From the NCBI GenBank assembly GCA_000827265.1, contig KN834760.1, positions 839,818 through 903,817 of the forward strand: a stretch of 64,000 nucleotides of DNA, given 5' to 3'. Below the pieces are notes generated by a model. It saw only the letters and a program-made list of their open reading frames with translations, made no database searches and was not told where the DNA came from. This document shows, in pieces, positions 1 through 11,366 of the stretch. Every line of letters begins with the position of its first letter. Within the stretch, counting starts at the first letter, position 1. This DNA is from Collybiopsis luxurians FD-317 M1 (lineage: Eukaryota > Basidiomycota > Agaricomycetes > Agaricales > Omphalotaceae). The position numbers and the translations under genes were made by a program.

Positions 1-2328
1 GCGATCCATTCTTTTGAGAGACCCCAGAATGGAGGCGCTAACGAACCATAAATTATGGATGCTAGATTCAGGATTCACAAAGTGGGGTCGCATGCTTGAA
101 AGTTGTAAATTCAGAAAGCGGGTCGCATGCTTGAAACTTGGATACCGTGACGTGGATATGAAACCGATTCTCCCTTCTGGAAACTATCATTCCCATTCGA
201 GCGTCGAGGAGTTACGCAATCGCCATCTGGAAACTCAAGGATACTATTGAGTATCAGGAGCATCGCCTTCGCTCCGCGACAAGACTGTACAACACGGGCA
301 TTCGTTGGGTGTTCCATCACATAGAGTAGACACACATTCTCCCCACTCTAAGCAGGAGTCAATAAACGAGGCGAAGGAAGCGTCGTACATAACACCGACT
401 CTCAACCCTTCCCTATGCCACTCCTCCTTCTCCGCCCCCCTAAACTCGACAGATACTACCCAACCCTAACCCCTCTTCATCGCGGCCGCAGCATTCTCCA
501 ACATATTCCTCACCCCCTACCTAAACATTCCCATCTCCCTCCCCAACCTAACGACCATCTCCCTAGCATCCTTCCACCACCCCATTCGCTTCCCCGAACC
601 CAACCAAGAGTATCTCCCTCGCACGCAAGAGCGTCTCGTACGCGAGCTTCAGTCTCAGGAACCCAGACGGTGGGTATACCTCTCGACCTCGAACCCGATC
701 TTGAGCTTCAACCGGTGACTGATCTTGATCTTGAGCTGAAGCTGGAGCTTGACCTTCCAAAGACGAACCAGCCGACTCGGACGGCACAGTCCCAGACGAA
801 CACGGCGAAGGCTCATCCACCGCAAGAAACTTACCTAACTCCGCAACAGCAATGCCAAGTACCGGATGTCCTTCCCTCAACACCTTCTCCAAACCCGTAA
901 CATTCCTCGCCGCAACACGTATCGTCTAGGAGCGGGTGCGAGGATGGGGGGAGACCGGCGGATGTGAGGATGGGGATGAGATTCGTGGGATTAGGTTCGT
1001 GGTGAGTTGGATGGATTTGGGGGGATCTGTGGAGAGGAGGGGAAAAGGCGAGGGATTCGCGTTAGAATGGTCGTTGAGAAGGCGAGATCACCCAAGACAC
1101 ACCAATATTTTAGAGCTTGGTAGCTTTACCCAAGCCTTCCTGGCCGACACGTACAGCATCTAGGACGGCGTCGACAGATTTGACGATGGATTTGCACTCG
1201 TTGCGCCGGATAAGGGAATCTTCTACACGCGAAATACAGGGTAAGTCGAATAAAAATGGATTTAGTTATACAAATCGCACCATCTACCGGTGTGGAAGAG
1301 AAGCTTGGACCTCGAAAGGTCTGGAGGGTTCACGGTCGAGGCTGACAGCTTCGAAAGTCGATGCGAATTCGCCGGCGAAAGAATCAGCGCCGTCGGTAGT
1401 CTTCTATGAGCGAATCGGTCGACACGACCACACCGGTAGAGGACACAACCCCCCGCAATTGTTTTGGACAGTTCATCGCCTGGCGTGGATCCACCTCGAC
1501 TGAGGACATACAAAGGCGACATTCGCACTTGAAATTGTAGATCTCCTCCAAAGTCTGTTGACGAAGGTGGGCCGGTAAGGTCGAATCGATATAAGACGTC
1601 AAGATCTGGAACAGAAAGATAAGTCGGTCGTCCCGAGATCCAGACAAAACTATACCTCTTCTTCGGGATAGATATCCCGAATGGCAATGTTAGATTCTGG
1701 GTTGAGAACCCAGCAATGTAAAGTTTTGTAGCAACTATCGTGCTTCCTAAAGAGCGATATTCTGTTAGAATTGAAGGTATAACAAGATTTGTTTTCAGCG
1801 TACCTGCCCTGATAGGAATTTACGGACGATTTGACATACGAATTGGTGCTTCTCGCAGCTTTGAGGTCAGAAAGACATCGACACAGAGTCTGTGGCAATG
1901 AAACGCAAACTACAGCGTATTATGGGGGACGGTGATGACAGTGGTAAAAAGTACTGTTGCTGTGCTGTGGAAACAATGTGGAAGCGCCTGTTGCCACAAG
2001 CGCTAACTTAGCGCCGACCTTACCGCGGTCACGCGAACCGAATCACGCCTCTTGTTTCCTGCCTCTCTTCGTTATTAACTCTTACGATTAAAGGTTAGTG
2101 GACGACAATAGAGTATTTGCAGTCGGCAGGTTTTTACATTTTGCCCACGCCAAGTATAACATTCAGACGATCGAGTGAAAGGCATCTAGCGACAGCTTAT
2201 TCAAGCGTTCTGGTGAGAAATTTTGACCAATTGGTTCGTTACCGTACATATTCTGCATACGACGGTGTAGACTGTTGTTGTGCTGACGGTGCTTTTGTTT
2301 GGAGGGATAACGGCGAGGATGTTGGAAG
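1..2328. repeat. Segmental direct repeat, copy 1
   Basis: The segment matches 12401-14278 in the same orientation, with scattered substitutions and several indels that make the second copy shorter. Both contain the same broken SET-domain gene on the minus strand. Similarity stops just after a shared GATGTTGGAAGTG string near 2328 and 14278. Beyond that, copy 1 runs into an MFS transporter fragment and copy 2 into unrelated DNA. The left border cannot be placed because copy 1 reaches the window edge. Confidence 0.85.
250..1900 (-). pseudogene. SET/MYND (SMYD-like) protein, degenerate copy 1
   Basis: Minus-strand reading gives, in order, a SET-domain C-terminal piece (NPESNIAIRDIYPEEEV, about 1650-1740), a cysteine-rich post-SET stretch (YNFKCECRLC, about 1500-1540), a short KSIVKSVDAVLDAV segment (about 1150-1210) and a helical C-terminal region (GHPVLGIAVAELGKFLAVDEP, about 800-890). 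SMYD proteins are putative lysine methyltransferases with this layout. The pieces are in different frames, and no N-terminal SET core or MYND finger is visible, so I call it a broken gene. It lies inside the segmental repeat, and the second copy has the same arrangement, so much of the damage may predate the duplication. Some frame changes could be introns. Confidence 0.6.
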
Positions 2329-2385
2329 TGAACGGATCATTGCGGTAACCCTAACGTACATCGAAGTGAGCCCTTTAGCTGTCAG

Positions 2386-2779
2386 GGTATCTCCGGATAC
2401 GGCCTTCTACCTGGTTTCCATCGCGAACGCAAGTTCTGCTTTAGGTAGAATCATAGCTAGTGTCATAGCAAATTGAATAGGTTAGCCGTTTATCTCCTGT
2501 TGACTTTAGCCTTGCATGGTTTAACAGATACTTACTATATTCTCAGGACCGCTGGACTTCATTGCTCCGACTACATTGTTCGCAGGAGCACTTACATTTG
2601 CATGGCCGTTCGCAAGAGTGGAGGCATCATTGATTGTTATTGCTATCTTATATGGGTTAGTCAACAGTCAAATTTCTCGTTACCCTCAGTCTTGGCTTTC
2701 GACTTACCTAGAATTGACAGGTTTATATGTGGCTCTTTTGTCGCCGGCTTGATCTTTCCTGTATATCAGATGGGTGGCG
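2386..2779 (+). pseudogene. MFS (monocarboxylate-permease-like) transporter fragment
   Basis: Three exon-like blocks (2386-2479, 2547-2655, 2721-2779) are separated by GT-AG introns and read as one MFS membrane region. They contain AFYLVSIANASSALGRIIAS, then LFAGALTFAWPFA, then GSFVAGLIFPVYQMGG. These resemble the C-terminal half of fungal monocarboxylate permease-like MFS proteins. The N-terminal half is absent because the fragment begins close to the end of the segmental duplication. A TGA stop at 2474-2476 sits where the family normally has Arg after AN, so a CGA-to-TGA change is likely. Nothing recognisable follows the last block. It cannot make a working transporter. Confidence 0.7.
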
Positions 2780-2879
2780 TTCTCATTCATAATAATTTCT
2801 TGTTTTTTTTTCTTTCCTTGTCTTTTTTTACCGTTGGTATCTTTCTCCTATGCTTTTGGAGCCATTGATTATGGGACTG

Positions 2880-3673
2880 GTAATACTCTATTCGATTCCA
2901 ATCGGGGTAACTTATTCACATATACATATACTGCAAAGTACACAGATTTCTTTATCTTGTACTTGCGTAGATAGAGTTGAGATAGATAAGTGCTATCGTA
3001 TTCTCAGAAGATTCTGAGCGGCGAACGGGAGAAATTTTCCGCGCTGGGTTCCCCGAACCCTCACGATCCTGTTCATCACTCATAACATCATTTTTTACGC
3101 AGAGAGGATGTGCTGTTTTCTTTACAACTTGATTCAGTACTTGACAGAGACAAAAACTTGCTCACATATATCATTGTATCAATTCAAACTGGATGTAATC
3201 CACAAATCCTACGTGCCGTTGCACTGGATTGGACTGGGCACAGTGGGAATTGGCATTTTTTGACTCGACTCGTGTGATACATAGGAAAGTGTAAAGTGGT
3301 GACGGTAATGAAACAGTTTACTGACTTGAAGGTTCGGAATGTTTGTTTGGCTTCTTTTCTTTTTTTCATTTTCGCAATGCGCATATCTTCCCCCTTTTTC
3401 TTTTTTACTGAATTTTTTAAATTGCCAATCCTACGTTACAGGCATCAAATTACAAAGATCGCGGAGGTAGGATCAATAAATGACATACACTGTCATCATG
3501 CACATCGACCGTTTGCTCCTAATCTAAGTAGCCAGGAGGCGTATCCCTTGAATGAATTTTTTTTCAATTTCTATTAAATATGACTAGACAGAGATATGCT
3601 TGCAGAGACAATAGACCCTGGGTAAGTAGGATGAGAAGCTGGCTTAGAAAATCAACAGACTCCTGAACCACTG
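2880..3673. other. Intergenic, AT-rich
   Basis: I see no supportable gene. There are short T-rich runs and only overlapping short open frames without family signal. The end of this stretch is the insertion site of the copia element. Confidence 0.5.
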
Positions 3674-4058
3674 TGTCAAATCTATCTCCTAAGTAAGTAC
3701 ACAGTTCCTCAGAACAACAGAAAGATTCTCAATTACCTATCTCCTAAGTAAGTACACAGTTCTTTAGTATGTATGATCAGTATACTATGAAATAGGAAAT
3801 AGCAGAGTAAAAGACGTACCCTCAGAATGACGGAAAGATTCTGAGGGTGAACAAGATTCTAGAATGTATAAATAGTATAGAAATGGATAAAGGATTAGGA
3901 AGAACAGAAAGGAGATTGGAGTGCGGAGCAGATATGCTTGGAAACCCACATGGAGGCAAAGTTGTAACTTACACCTTTGACCCAGAATGTGTTGTCGTGG
4001 AGCCACAGGACACCATGCCCACATGACCAGTCATGTACCTTACGCATCTACTTTAACA
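3674..4058 (-). repeat. Copia 3' LTR
   Basis: This is the downstream LTR relative to the minus-strand coding sense. It contains a near-perfect internal direct repeat of a 25 bp block beginning CTATCTCCTAAGTAAG (about 3682 and 3740). It differs from the other LTR at about 25 positions by hand count, all transitions, with no length change. Confidence 0.95.
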
Positions 4059-7000
4059 CTCCCCCTGGTGTCCTGATACCACCAGTCCAGGCCTAGGGTG
4101 GTAACAATGCAATGATGCTTGTCTTTAAGAAGTGACTTTGTCATTATGTCTGCAAGGTTCTGCAAACTGGAAATAGGATGAACCACAACACTTCGATCTG
4201 CTACTGCCTCTTGTAAGAAATGATATTGAATATCAATATGCTTGGAAAGAGCATGAGCCTTGTTCATTTTGGAAAGGCTGACTGCACCTATGTTGTCACA
4301 TAGGAATCCAAAGGTTCCTCACCTAACCTGAGATGAACCTCATCCAACCAACTTTGCATCCACAGGGCCTGCTGTATGCCTTGAGAGAGTGATATGTATT
4401 CTGATTCAGTTGACGATAGTGCAACTCCCTCCTGATGCTTGGAAGACCATGAGACTGGGGCACCATTTAGGAGAAATATATAACCTGACATAGACTTTCG
4501 CGTAGACCTGTCACCAGCCCAATCAGCATCGATGTAACCAACAGGCTTCACCTGATCTGAGGTCCCCAGTTGATAAACAATTCCATAATGAATAGTGCTA
4601 TAGATGTAGCGACAGAGTTTGATGAGAAGTTCCCAATGTTGGCAGGTCGGGGCATTTTGAACAGTGGATAATACAGAGCAAGCAAATACAATGTTGGGTT
4701 GAGTGCTACTGGTGCCCCACCAACAGCACCCCAGGATACCCCAATAAGGCTTTCCTTCCATAAATAGGATATTGTCTTTGGTGCGGACTTTGTCAGAGGA
4801 AAGTGAGAAATTGGGGGGTAAGGGAGTGTAGATAGGCAACATAAGATCGAGGATATTGAAATATCGGAATGTGTTCTGGAAGAAGGGAGATTGGGAGATG
4901 GCAATTGACCCATCGGCCAGGTGGTCAATGGTAAGTCCAACAAGGAAATTTTTGTCTTTTATGTCTTTGAGATCCCAAATGGTGAAGCCTTTGATAACCT
5001 TGTCGGCCTCTGTGTCTGAAGAGGAGGCACTAAACATGTCATCTGTGTGCACAGAGGCAATAGAAAATTCACCAGAAGCTGGACTGTGATGAGCTCAGAT
5101 GCATGGGTCAGCTCTAGACAATTTAAAACCAAGGGCTAAAAACTGTTTCTCAAGCCTTTTGTACCAGATATGACCAGCCTGAGCTGTTCCGTACAAAGGC
5201 TTATGCATGAGACAAACCTCATCTTCCTCCCCCTTTCTAGCAAAACCAGTTGGTTGAAACATGTAGATGGGAGGATCCTTGGGCAAATCGCCATTCAGGT
5301 ATGCAGCCAAGAAGTCCCATTGATGTGAACATAAACATTTATGTGCACAAATTGAAATGAGAAGTTGGACAGATTTGAAATGCACCACCATAGACCAGCT
5401 TTTATCATAGTCAATACCCAGAATTTGCATATCACCCCAAGCGACATAACGTGCCTTGTGTTTAAGAATTGCACCTTCTCCATCAAGCTTGAGATCATAA
5501 ACCCACATACCATTAAGTATCCTTGCCCCAATTGGGCAATCAACCAAAGTCCAACAACCCTGCTGAATCAGAGAATTTATTTCATCCCTCATGGGAGGTA
5601 GCCAGGTTTCTGGGCTCTTCATTGCCTCAGGGTATGATTTCAGAATAGCAACAGATCCTCCCCCTTTAATCGTACTTGCCAGAACCACTACATTCACCCA
5701 CTCTTCTGCCTCATTCTGTGCTCAATATTCATCTTCTTCATATGCCTGAGACCGTAGGAGCGATGCAGATGGGTTCTGGAGATGAGCAGATTGTCGAACC
5801 ACAGGTAAAGTGGGAGTATCAGCAGCAGGGCGGGATGCAGATGGAACATTGAACAAATTAATTTTGGTTTCCCCATTTGTTTCCATTGAGGGGTCCTTGA
5901 TCTGGTCTGAACCAACTGATCCAAGATCAGGATCAGTGGAATCATTTTCAAAGTGAATTTCCCCCCTATCCCTCATTTGTCTTGGAGTTCCCTCTTCAAA
6001 CTCAACATCCCAAACAGGGTAAACCAACTTACAGTTAATATCCCAAACCCGATACCCACAGCAACTGATGTAACCAACCAAACAGCCTTCCCAGGCCTGT
6101 CTCCCCAACTTGCCATTTACCCTGTCAAGATCTGTCACCCAGACCTTGCAGCCCCAACGGCAAAAATGTGACACATTCACCTTCACCTTCCTCACCTCAA
6201 ACCACTTCTCCCATGGAACAATTCCAGGATGCCAGTTTGTAGGTATCATCCCCTGGATATAGCAATACACATTTGCTGCCTCAGCCCAAAACCTTGAATC
6301 CAGTCCAGAGTCCTCCAGCATTGTGCGAACCCCTTCAATCACAGTACAATTAGCACATTCCACTTGACTGTTCACCACTGAAGATTTCGGAACCTTCTCA
6401 ACAAGGATTCCATGTTCAGCACACCATTCATCAAATAACCAATTATTGAACTCTCATCCTAAGTCAATCTGAAAGACCCGAATACAATGGCCAGTCTGCT
6501 GCTCAGCCATAGCAGTGAACTCCTTGACTAGGCTTAACACCGTCAGTGCCTCCTTGTTCAAAGAGAAATAAGGGAATGGTATCCCAGTACTGTCATTGCA
6601 TGCAAGTAGCATATAGTACGCTCCTCCTAAACTCTGTGTACAAGCTCTCCCCCATAGGTCCAAGCTGACTCAATCCAAAGGTTCCACAGAAGGGATAACA
6701 ACATTGTCAAATGGTCAGCATTTCGCTTTAGCAAATAGCAAATTTTGCACTTTCTGCAAACAGAGAAGTCCAAAACATCCAGGCCATCTACCAATTTTTG
6801 TTTAGCCATGAGTTGAACCATGTTAATGTCAGCATGTCTGAAGCAAGTGTGCCACATTTCCAAGGAGCATGGATTAGAACAAGAATGACTGGATGAAGCA
6901 AGAACAAATGTTGAGTCTATTTTGCCAGATGGAGAGCCATATGTTATAGTAAGTGCTTGATCAGTGTTGTCAATGACAGTCACCTCATACAAGCCATGGC

Positions 7001-8453
7001 CTTGCACAGTTCATGTTAACTGACCATCAACAATAACTTTGCCATTCCAGTCACGAATGTCCAGCTTCCCAGCTCCCCAGTTACCTCGGCACCCTTTTTG
7101 ATCCATCGCCGACAGCAAGTTCATTGCAAATGATGGGGTATGCGAGGCAGGAAGACAAAGCCTATGTACCATATTTTCATCAGTCCTTATAACAATCTCT
7201 GCTATTCCAAAGCCTTCTATGACAAAAGAACCATCACTACCTTCAGCTGCCATATGTCCCAAAGTACGAGTGGGTGTATATTTAATGAATTGCTGACAAT
7301 TTTGGAAGCAGGAATGAGAGGCAGCACTATCAATGAACATAGGAATGGTATTATTGCCAATTGATGTAGGTACTACAGAGGACAGAACTACACTAATGGT
7401 ATTGTGTCTGATCCCATTTAGAAGGGCAACAGGTTCTCTTCCCAATCTATGAACATAGGAATTAGATAGGGAAGTGCAATCCATAGGTAGCTCTGTACCT
7501 CCAGGCTCAAAGTCACCAAAGTCACTGAAATTGTAGACAGTTGCTGCAGCCGTAGGGGTGTCAGATGTAAAAGCCAATTCAGAGGATGTGGACGCCACAG
7601 TTGGGTTGAACAAAGTCTTGTTCAGTTCCATACCCTTGGGTGCATTATACCAGTGTGGCACCTTCCCTTCACTACTGCCCCTGCATGCCCAGCAGTTTTT
7701 CTTAATGTGACCAATGCGCTTGCAATTATCACAAGTGACCCCTGAGCCAGTTCGGTTTGTAACTGTCAGTGCATTTTGAGCAACAGAGTTTCCTGGACCA
7801 GTGCTGGCTGATTCAACCATCATGTCATACTCCATTAGAGCACATTTAAGCTCAACATAGGTATGTGCACCATGAGTTTGCAAGACCCACAGATAGTCTG
7901 TAGACAGGGAAGTGAGGAATTGGGAACAGAGATCATTGTTGGAGACAGTACATCCTATGTCGCTAGCAGCTTTATGCAGACCCTCGAGGTGCTTGAAATA
8001 TTCTTCAAAAGGAGTACCAGGGGTGTACTTGAATTGTTGAATCCTTTCTTTAGCAAGCACCTGTGCAGCGGCAGAGGTTGTCTCATACTGTCCGGTAAGA
8101 GTAGTCCACATAACATTCGAAGTCATGTCTTGAGTAACACCAATGGAACAAGGATCCTTTATGTTCTGGTATACGATCCTGGCAAGCTGACTATCATGGA
8201 GGTCCCATTCCTCAGAAGAGGGATTACAAGAATTGATTGGGGTTACAATAGGGGTACTAGGATGTGCTCCAGCAGTGGGAGAGGCAGTTGTTGTAGGGTT
8301 AGAGATGGTGCCATTGAGATACCCTCCCAATCCTGTAGAACGGGCAACACTCAGCATATGGTTGCAGAAAACAGCCCAATTACTGAGTCCAATGAGCTGT
8401 TGATCTTCAGGGAAGATGATAAGATTGGGAAGGGCATTTGGATTGGTAGTCAT
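4040..8453 (-). pseudogene. Copia gag-pol polyprotein, disrupted
   Basis: From 8453 downward: a gag region; a CX2CX4HX4C zinc knuckle (CDNCKRIGHIKKNC, about 7690-7735); a protease motif FIDSAAS (about 7330); a GAG-pre-integrase segment (about 6830); integrase core motifs LDLWGR and QIDLG plus the later conserved Glu in SQVECAN; reverse transcriptase (about 5100-5600, with HTDDM where YVDDM is usual); and RNase H (YIDADWAGD, SSTESEY). In-frame TGA stops are at 7011-7013, 6670-6672, 6454-6456, 5722-5724 and 5095-5097. Frameshifts lie near 6700 and 4280. Every stop fits a former CGA arginine codon. Gag through protease is one open frame of 480 codons. Confidence 0.93.
4059..4066 (-). other. Polypurine tract of copia element
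   Basis: On the minus strand AGGGGGAG directly precedes the 3' LTR, the position and composition expected for the plus-strand primer of reverse transcription. Confidence 0.8.
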
Positions 8454-8511
8454 ATTTCGAGGACAAGTTTAATGTGTCAGTCTAGGACAAACACAATTCT
8501 GACTGTGAATC

Positions 8512-8896
8512 TGTCAAATCTATCTCCTAAGTAAGTACACAGTTCCTCAGAACGATGGAAAGATTCTCAATTACCTATCTCCTAAGTAAGTACACAGTTC
8601 TTTAGTATGTATGATCAGTATACTATGAAATAGGAAATAGCAGAGTAAAAGATGTACCCTCAGAATGACAGAAAGATTCTGAGGGTGAACAAGATTCTAG
8701 AATGTATAAATAGTATAGAAATGGACAAAGGATTGGGAAGAATGGAAAGGAGATTGGAGTGCAGAGTGGATATGCTTGGAAACCTGCACAGAGGCAAAGT
8801 TGTAACTTACACCTTTGACCCAGAATGCATTGTTGCAGAGCCACAGGACACCACACCCACATGACCAGTCACATACCTTACGCATCTACTTTAACA
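8512..8896 (-). repeat. Copia 5' LTR
   Basis: This is the upstream LTR, 385 bp, with the same internal repeat as its partner. The first gag ATG lies only 58 bp downstream (8453, minus strand), so the leader is very short. I could not match the bases next to the LTR to a known tRNA primer. Confidence 0.95.
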
Positions 8897-9370
8897 CACT
8901 GTGCATCCACTTCAGAGTAAACATCATGGTGTACTGCATCTCCTTTCATTCGAAGCCTTCTCCTGCTGTAAAATATTCTATTACAGTAATGGTCATCGAG
9001 TACCAACTCATTACAGAAAGCGCAATCAACTGAGATTGCACCAACTCATGCACTGTTTAATTTGGACTGTATATGAGGTCAAATAATTCCATTTGGAGTC
9101 GCTCACAGGATATGATTCTGATATAATCAATCTGCAGGGATTTCTTGGAGGTTCACATATCTCTGCCTCCTCGTCCACATCTCTTAGTATTTACTTGCAT
9201 TCAAGTAATTATGCAGAGTTCAATTGTCCATTCAGCGGACTGGCATGCCGAAACTGACCTCCTTGCTGTTCTTAAGGACTCACTGCACTGCCAGACTCTA
9301 TCTTTTGAACCTTCATCAATCATTGAAAAGATGTTTTCCAAGTTCCAACAAGATAGTTCAGAATTCTGAT
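8897..9370. repeat. Dispersed repeat family R, copy 1
   Basis: This stretch aligns by eye with about 15060-15470 and 17640-17890. Shared landmarks are ACCAACTCATTACAGAAAG / ACTAACTCATTACGGAAAG, a GGACTGTATA block, TATAATCA...CTGCA(A)GGATTT, and CATCAATCAT(C)GA(A)AA.ATG. A short frame (SIIEKMFSKF) corresponds to SIIENMCTKF and TIENMFAKF in the other copies, so the repeat probably contains the remnant of an unrecognised coding exon. Copy 1 has no associated orphan gene. Confidence 0.65.
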
Positions 9371-9497
9371 GTGGGGAAGACCTAAATGACTTAGACCTTA
9401 TAACTTGCTTCATACAATTCCTCCAACTTTATGCTCGACTACTAATCATACATATAAGTATAGTATATCTAGCATTGAGTGGTCCCTATAAGGGTAT
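9371..9497. other. Spacer before solo LTR
   Basis: No feature was seen. The last five bases (9493-9497, GGTAT) form the left target-site duplication of the solo LTR. Confidence 0.5.
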
Positions 9498-10028
9498 TGT
9501 CATAGAGCTGGTACGAACACTTATTCCTAACCCCTATTCATTTTCCTTTTACTATACACCTTTCACATGACCACATTTATGACTAACTTTCATATCAATA
9601 CCTTTTGGACATATGACTCCTTCCTATCTCCACTCTGCACAGTATCATTGTTCTTTTTCTATTTCGTTCCCACTGTCATTGTTTTATTAATGAACTGCTC
9701 CTTGTTTCTCTTATCGCATCTGTCGCATGACCACATGCTCCATACCCTTTTATTCTCGTAGCTGTCACTTAGCTGTTGTCTTCCAGTAGCATTAGCTTCT
9801 CATCTTATCCTCCAGTAGCATTAGTCCCTCACACAGCTTACTACAGTATATATACCTACCGTCTGTAACCTGAGTCCCCATCTTGACCTCTCTGTCGATT
9901 GGGACCAGGTGAGTATCCTGCCTGTACCAGTAGACTAGTTAATTAACTCTGTCGATTGGGACCAGGACCCACCTCTGTTTAAAAACTGATCATTGCAAAG
10001 TCACTCCACTGTACACCGCTTCGTGACA
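9498..10028. mobile_element. Solo LTR with 5 bp target-site duplication
   Basis: This 531 bp segment starts TGTCATAGAGC and ends CTTCGTGACA, so it has the inverted TGTCA/TGACA ends typical of LTRs. It is flanked on both sides by GGTAT (9493-9497 and 10029-10033). Inside are a TATATATA stretch near 9848 and two copies of CTGTCGATTGGGACCAGG (near 9890 and 9947). There is no coding sequence. A solo LTR normally remains after recombination between the two LTRs of a full element. The family (gypsy or copia) cannot be told from the LTR alone, and strand is not assigned. Confidence 0.85.
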
Positions 10029-10033
10029 GGTAT

Positions 10034-11366
10034 AAAGACTTCTTGTTTACAATAGTTCAATCTTGTTTAGGGAGACACTTGTTTTTGTATCCTCTGGGCT
10101 CTTAGCAACATTAAAAATGTTTTATGCACAAGCAAAGAATTCCTACTTACAATTAAAGAGTGGATATAGGTCCCTGATAAGTAAGGGAAAGGAATGTAGT
10201 GTAAATGCTATGACTATTATAGAACATTAGACCGCTTGGTGAAAAAACCAGTAATCTGTTGAGAGATGGGCTGATTATTATTTGATTGGAGAATCACCAC
10301 TGTTACTGCTATGTCTGCAAAATCTCTATATCTGTGGAGACTGTACTCGAAGATGGACTATGCACGATTGTAGTGAGCACATTGGTTTCCCTGGAGTAGC
10401 CGTTAGTGGAATTTTGCCGCGGTACATTTTGTTGACTGCAGTTCGTCTGACAGCAAAGAAGTCACATCACTTTTTGGGCAAAAAAACCTGAAAAAAATGT
10501 GAGGACAGAGACTCACTACTGTGTTAACACTGGAATCAGAAGACATATATTCATGAAGCTCCCTCCGCAATTTTGGCCTAGAATTCAGGATCTACAAAGG
10601 GGGTGAACCCTAATTGACTGTTAAGTTCATTAGTGTTTTTGCAATTGAGACCCACCGCTAGAAATGTATTTCTAATCCAAATACTGATCAGATATCCATG
10701 CTACGGGCTCCAGATTGATGGTGGGCAACACATACGTGTATGCTCTACCCATTGGCTTGTATGATGCAAAGATTAAGTGTGCCTCCGTAGAATAATGACA
10801 GAAGGATAGGCTCACAATTGAGAAATTTGCAGGTATCATTGATGTTGGCCAAAGCAACTGCAGCACCGCAGGTCAGGTCAATCTGAACTATTAGGTGCAC
10901 AACGGTGCGGCACACAACATACCACTGTTATTAAAAACATGACCTAGTGGTCCCATCAGTCTCATTCTTTCTTTCTAGAATTTAAGTCATCCAGCTGGTT
11001 ATTACTCACAGAAAAAAAAGTTGCAATGGATGCGCTTTCAATTGCGTCACGTATCAATCGCGAGACAACACGCTTTGTGCCTACATTACGGATATCGACA
11101 ATGAATGTGGTGGGTTGAGCGAGGTAAAAGCATCAGCACACGCACGAGAGGAACCATTTTGAGTTTTTCGAAGGTAGCGGACGAGGCATGCACTGCAGAT
11201 TCAATCATTAACCGAGCATTCAGTGAACTCTATGAACTCGCCTAATTGCTACATCGGTCACAACTGAGAAGACTAACCAGCTAGATATTTAAATCAAGAC
11301 AAGGGCCAATATTCTTTGTCGAGAAGTTGCACCTGTACATAAAACGACCATTGGCTTTTATCGCTG
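10034..11366. other. Intergenic, no gene supported
   Basis: Only short overlapping frames without family signal are present. None has intron structure or conserved motifs that I recognise. Confidence 0.5.

Larger units (their letters stand above)
3674..8896 (-). mobile_element. Full-length Ty1/copia LTR retrotransposon, inactive
   Basis: Two 385 bp LTRs (3674-4058 and 8512-8896), each TG...CA, flank a minus-strand gag-pol region. The element sits between perfect 5 bp direct repeats CACTG (3669-3673 and 8897-8901), the target-site duplication. Domain order is gag, zinc knuckle, protease, integrase, reverse transcriptase, RNase H, which defines copia rather than gypsy. The coding region has five in-frame TGA stops and two frameshifts, so the copy is not autonomous. 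It lies between the two segmental repeats. Confidence 0.96.

Noticed and set aside
415..900. Long plus-strand proline/histidine-rich frame of 161 codons
   Set aside because: It is the antisense shadow of the SMYD-like C-terminal region, and the second segmental copy breaks it.
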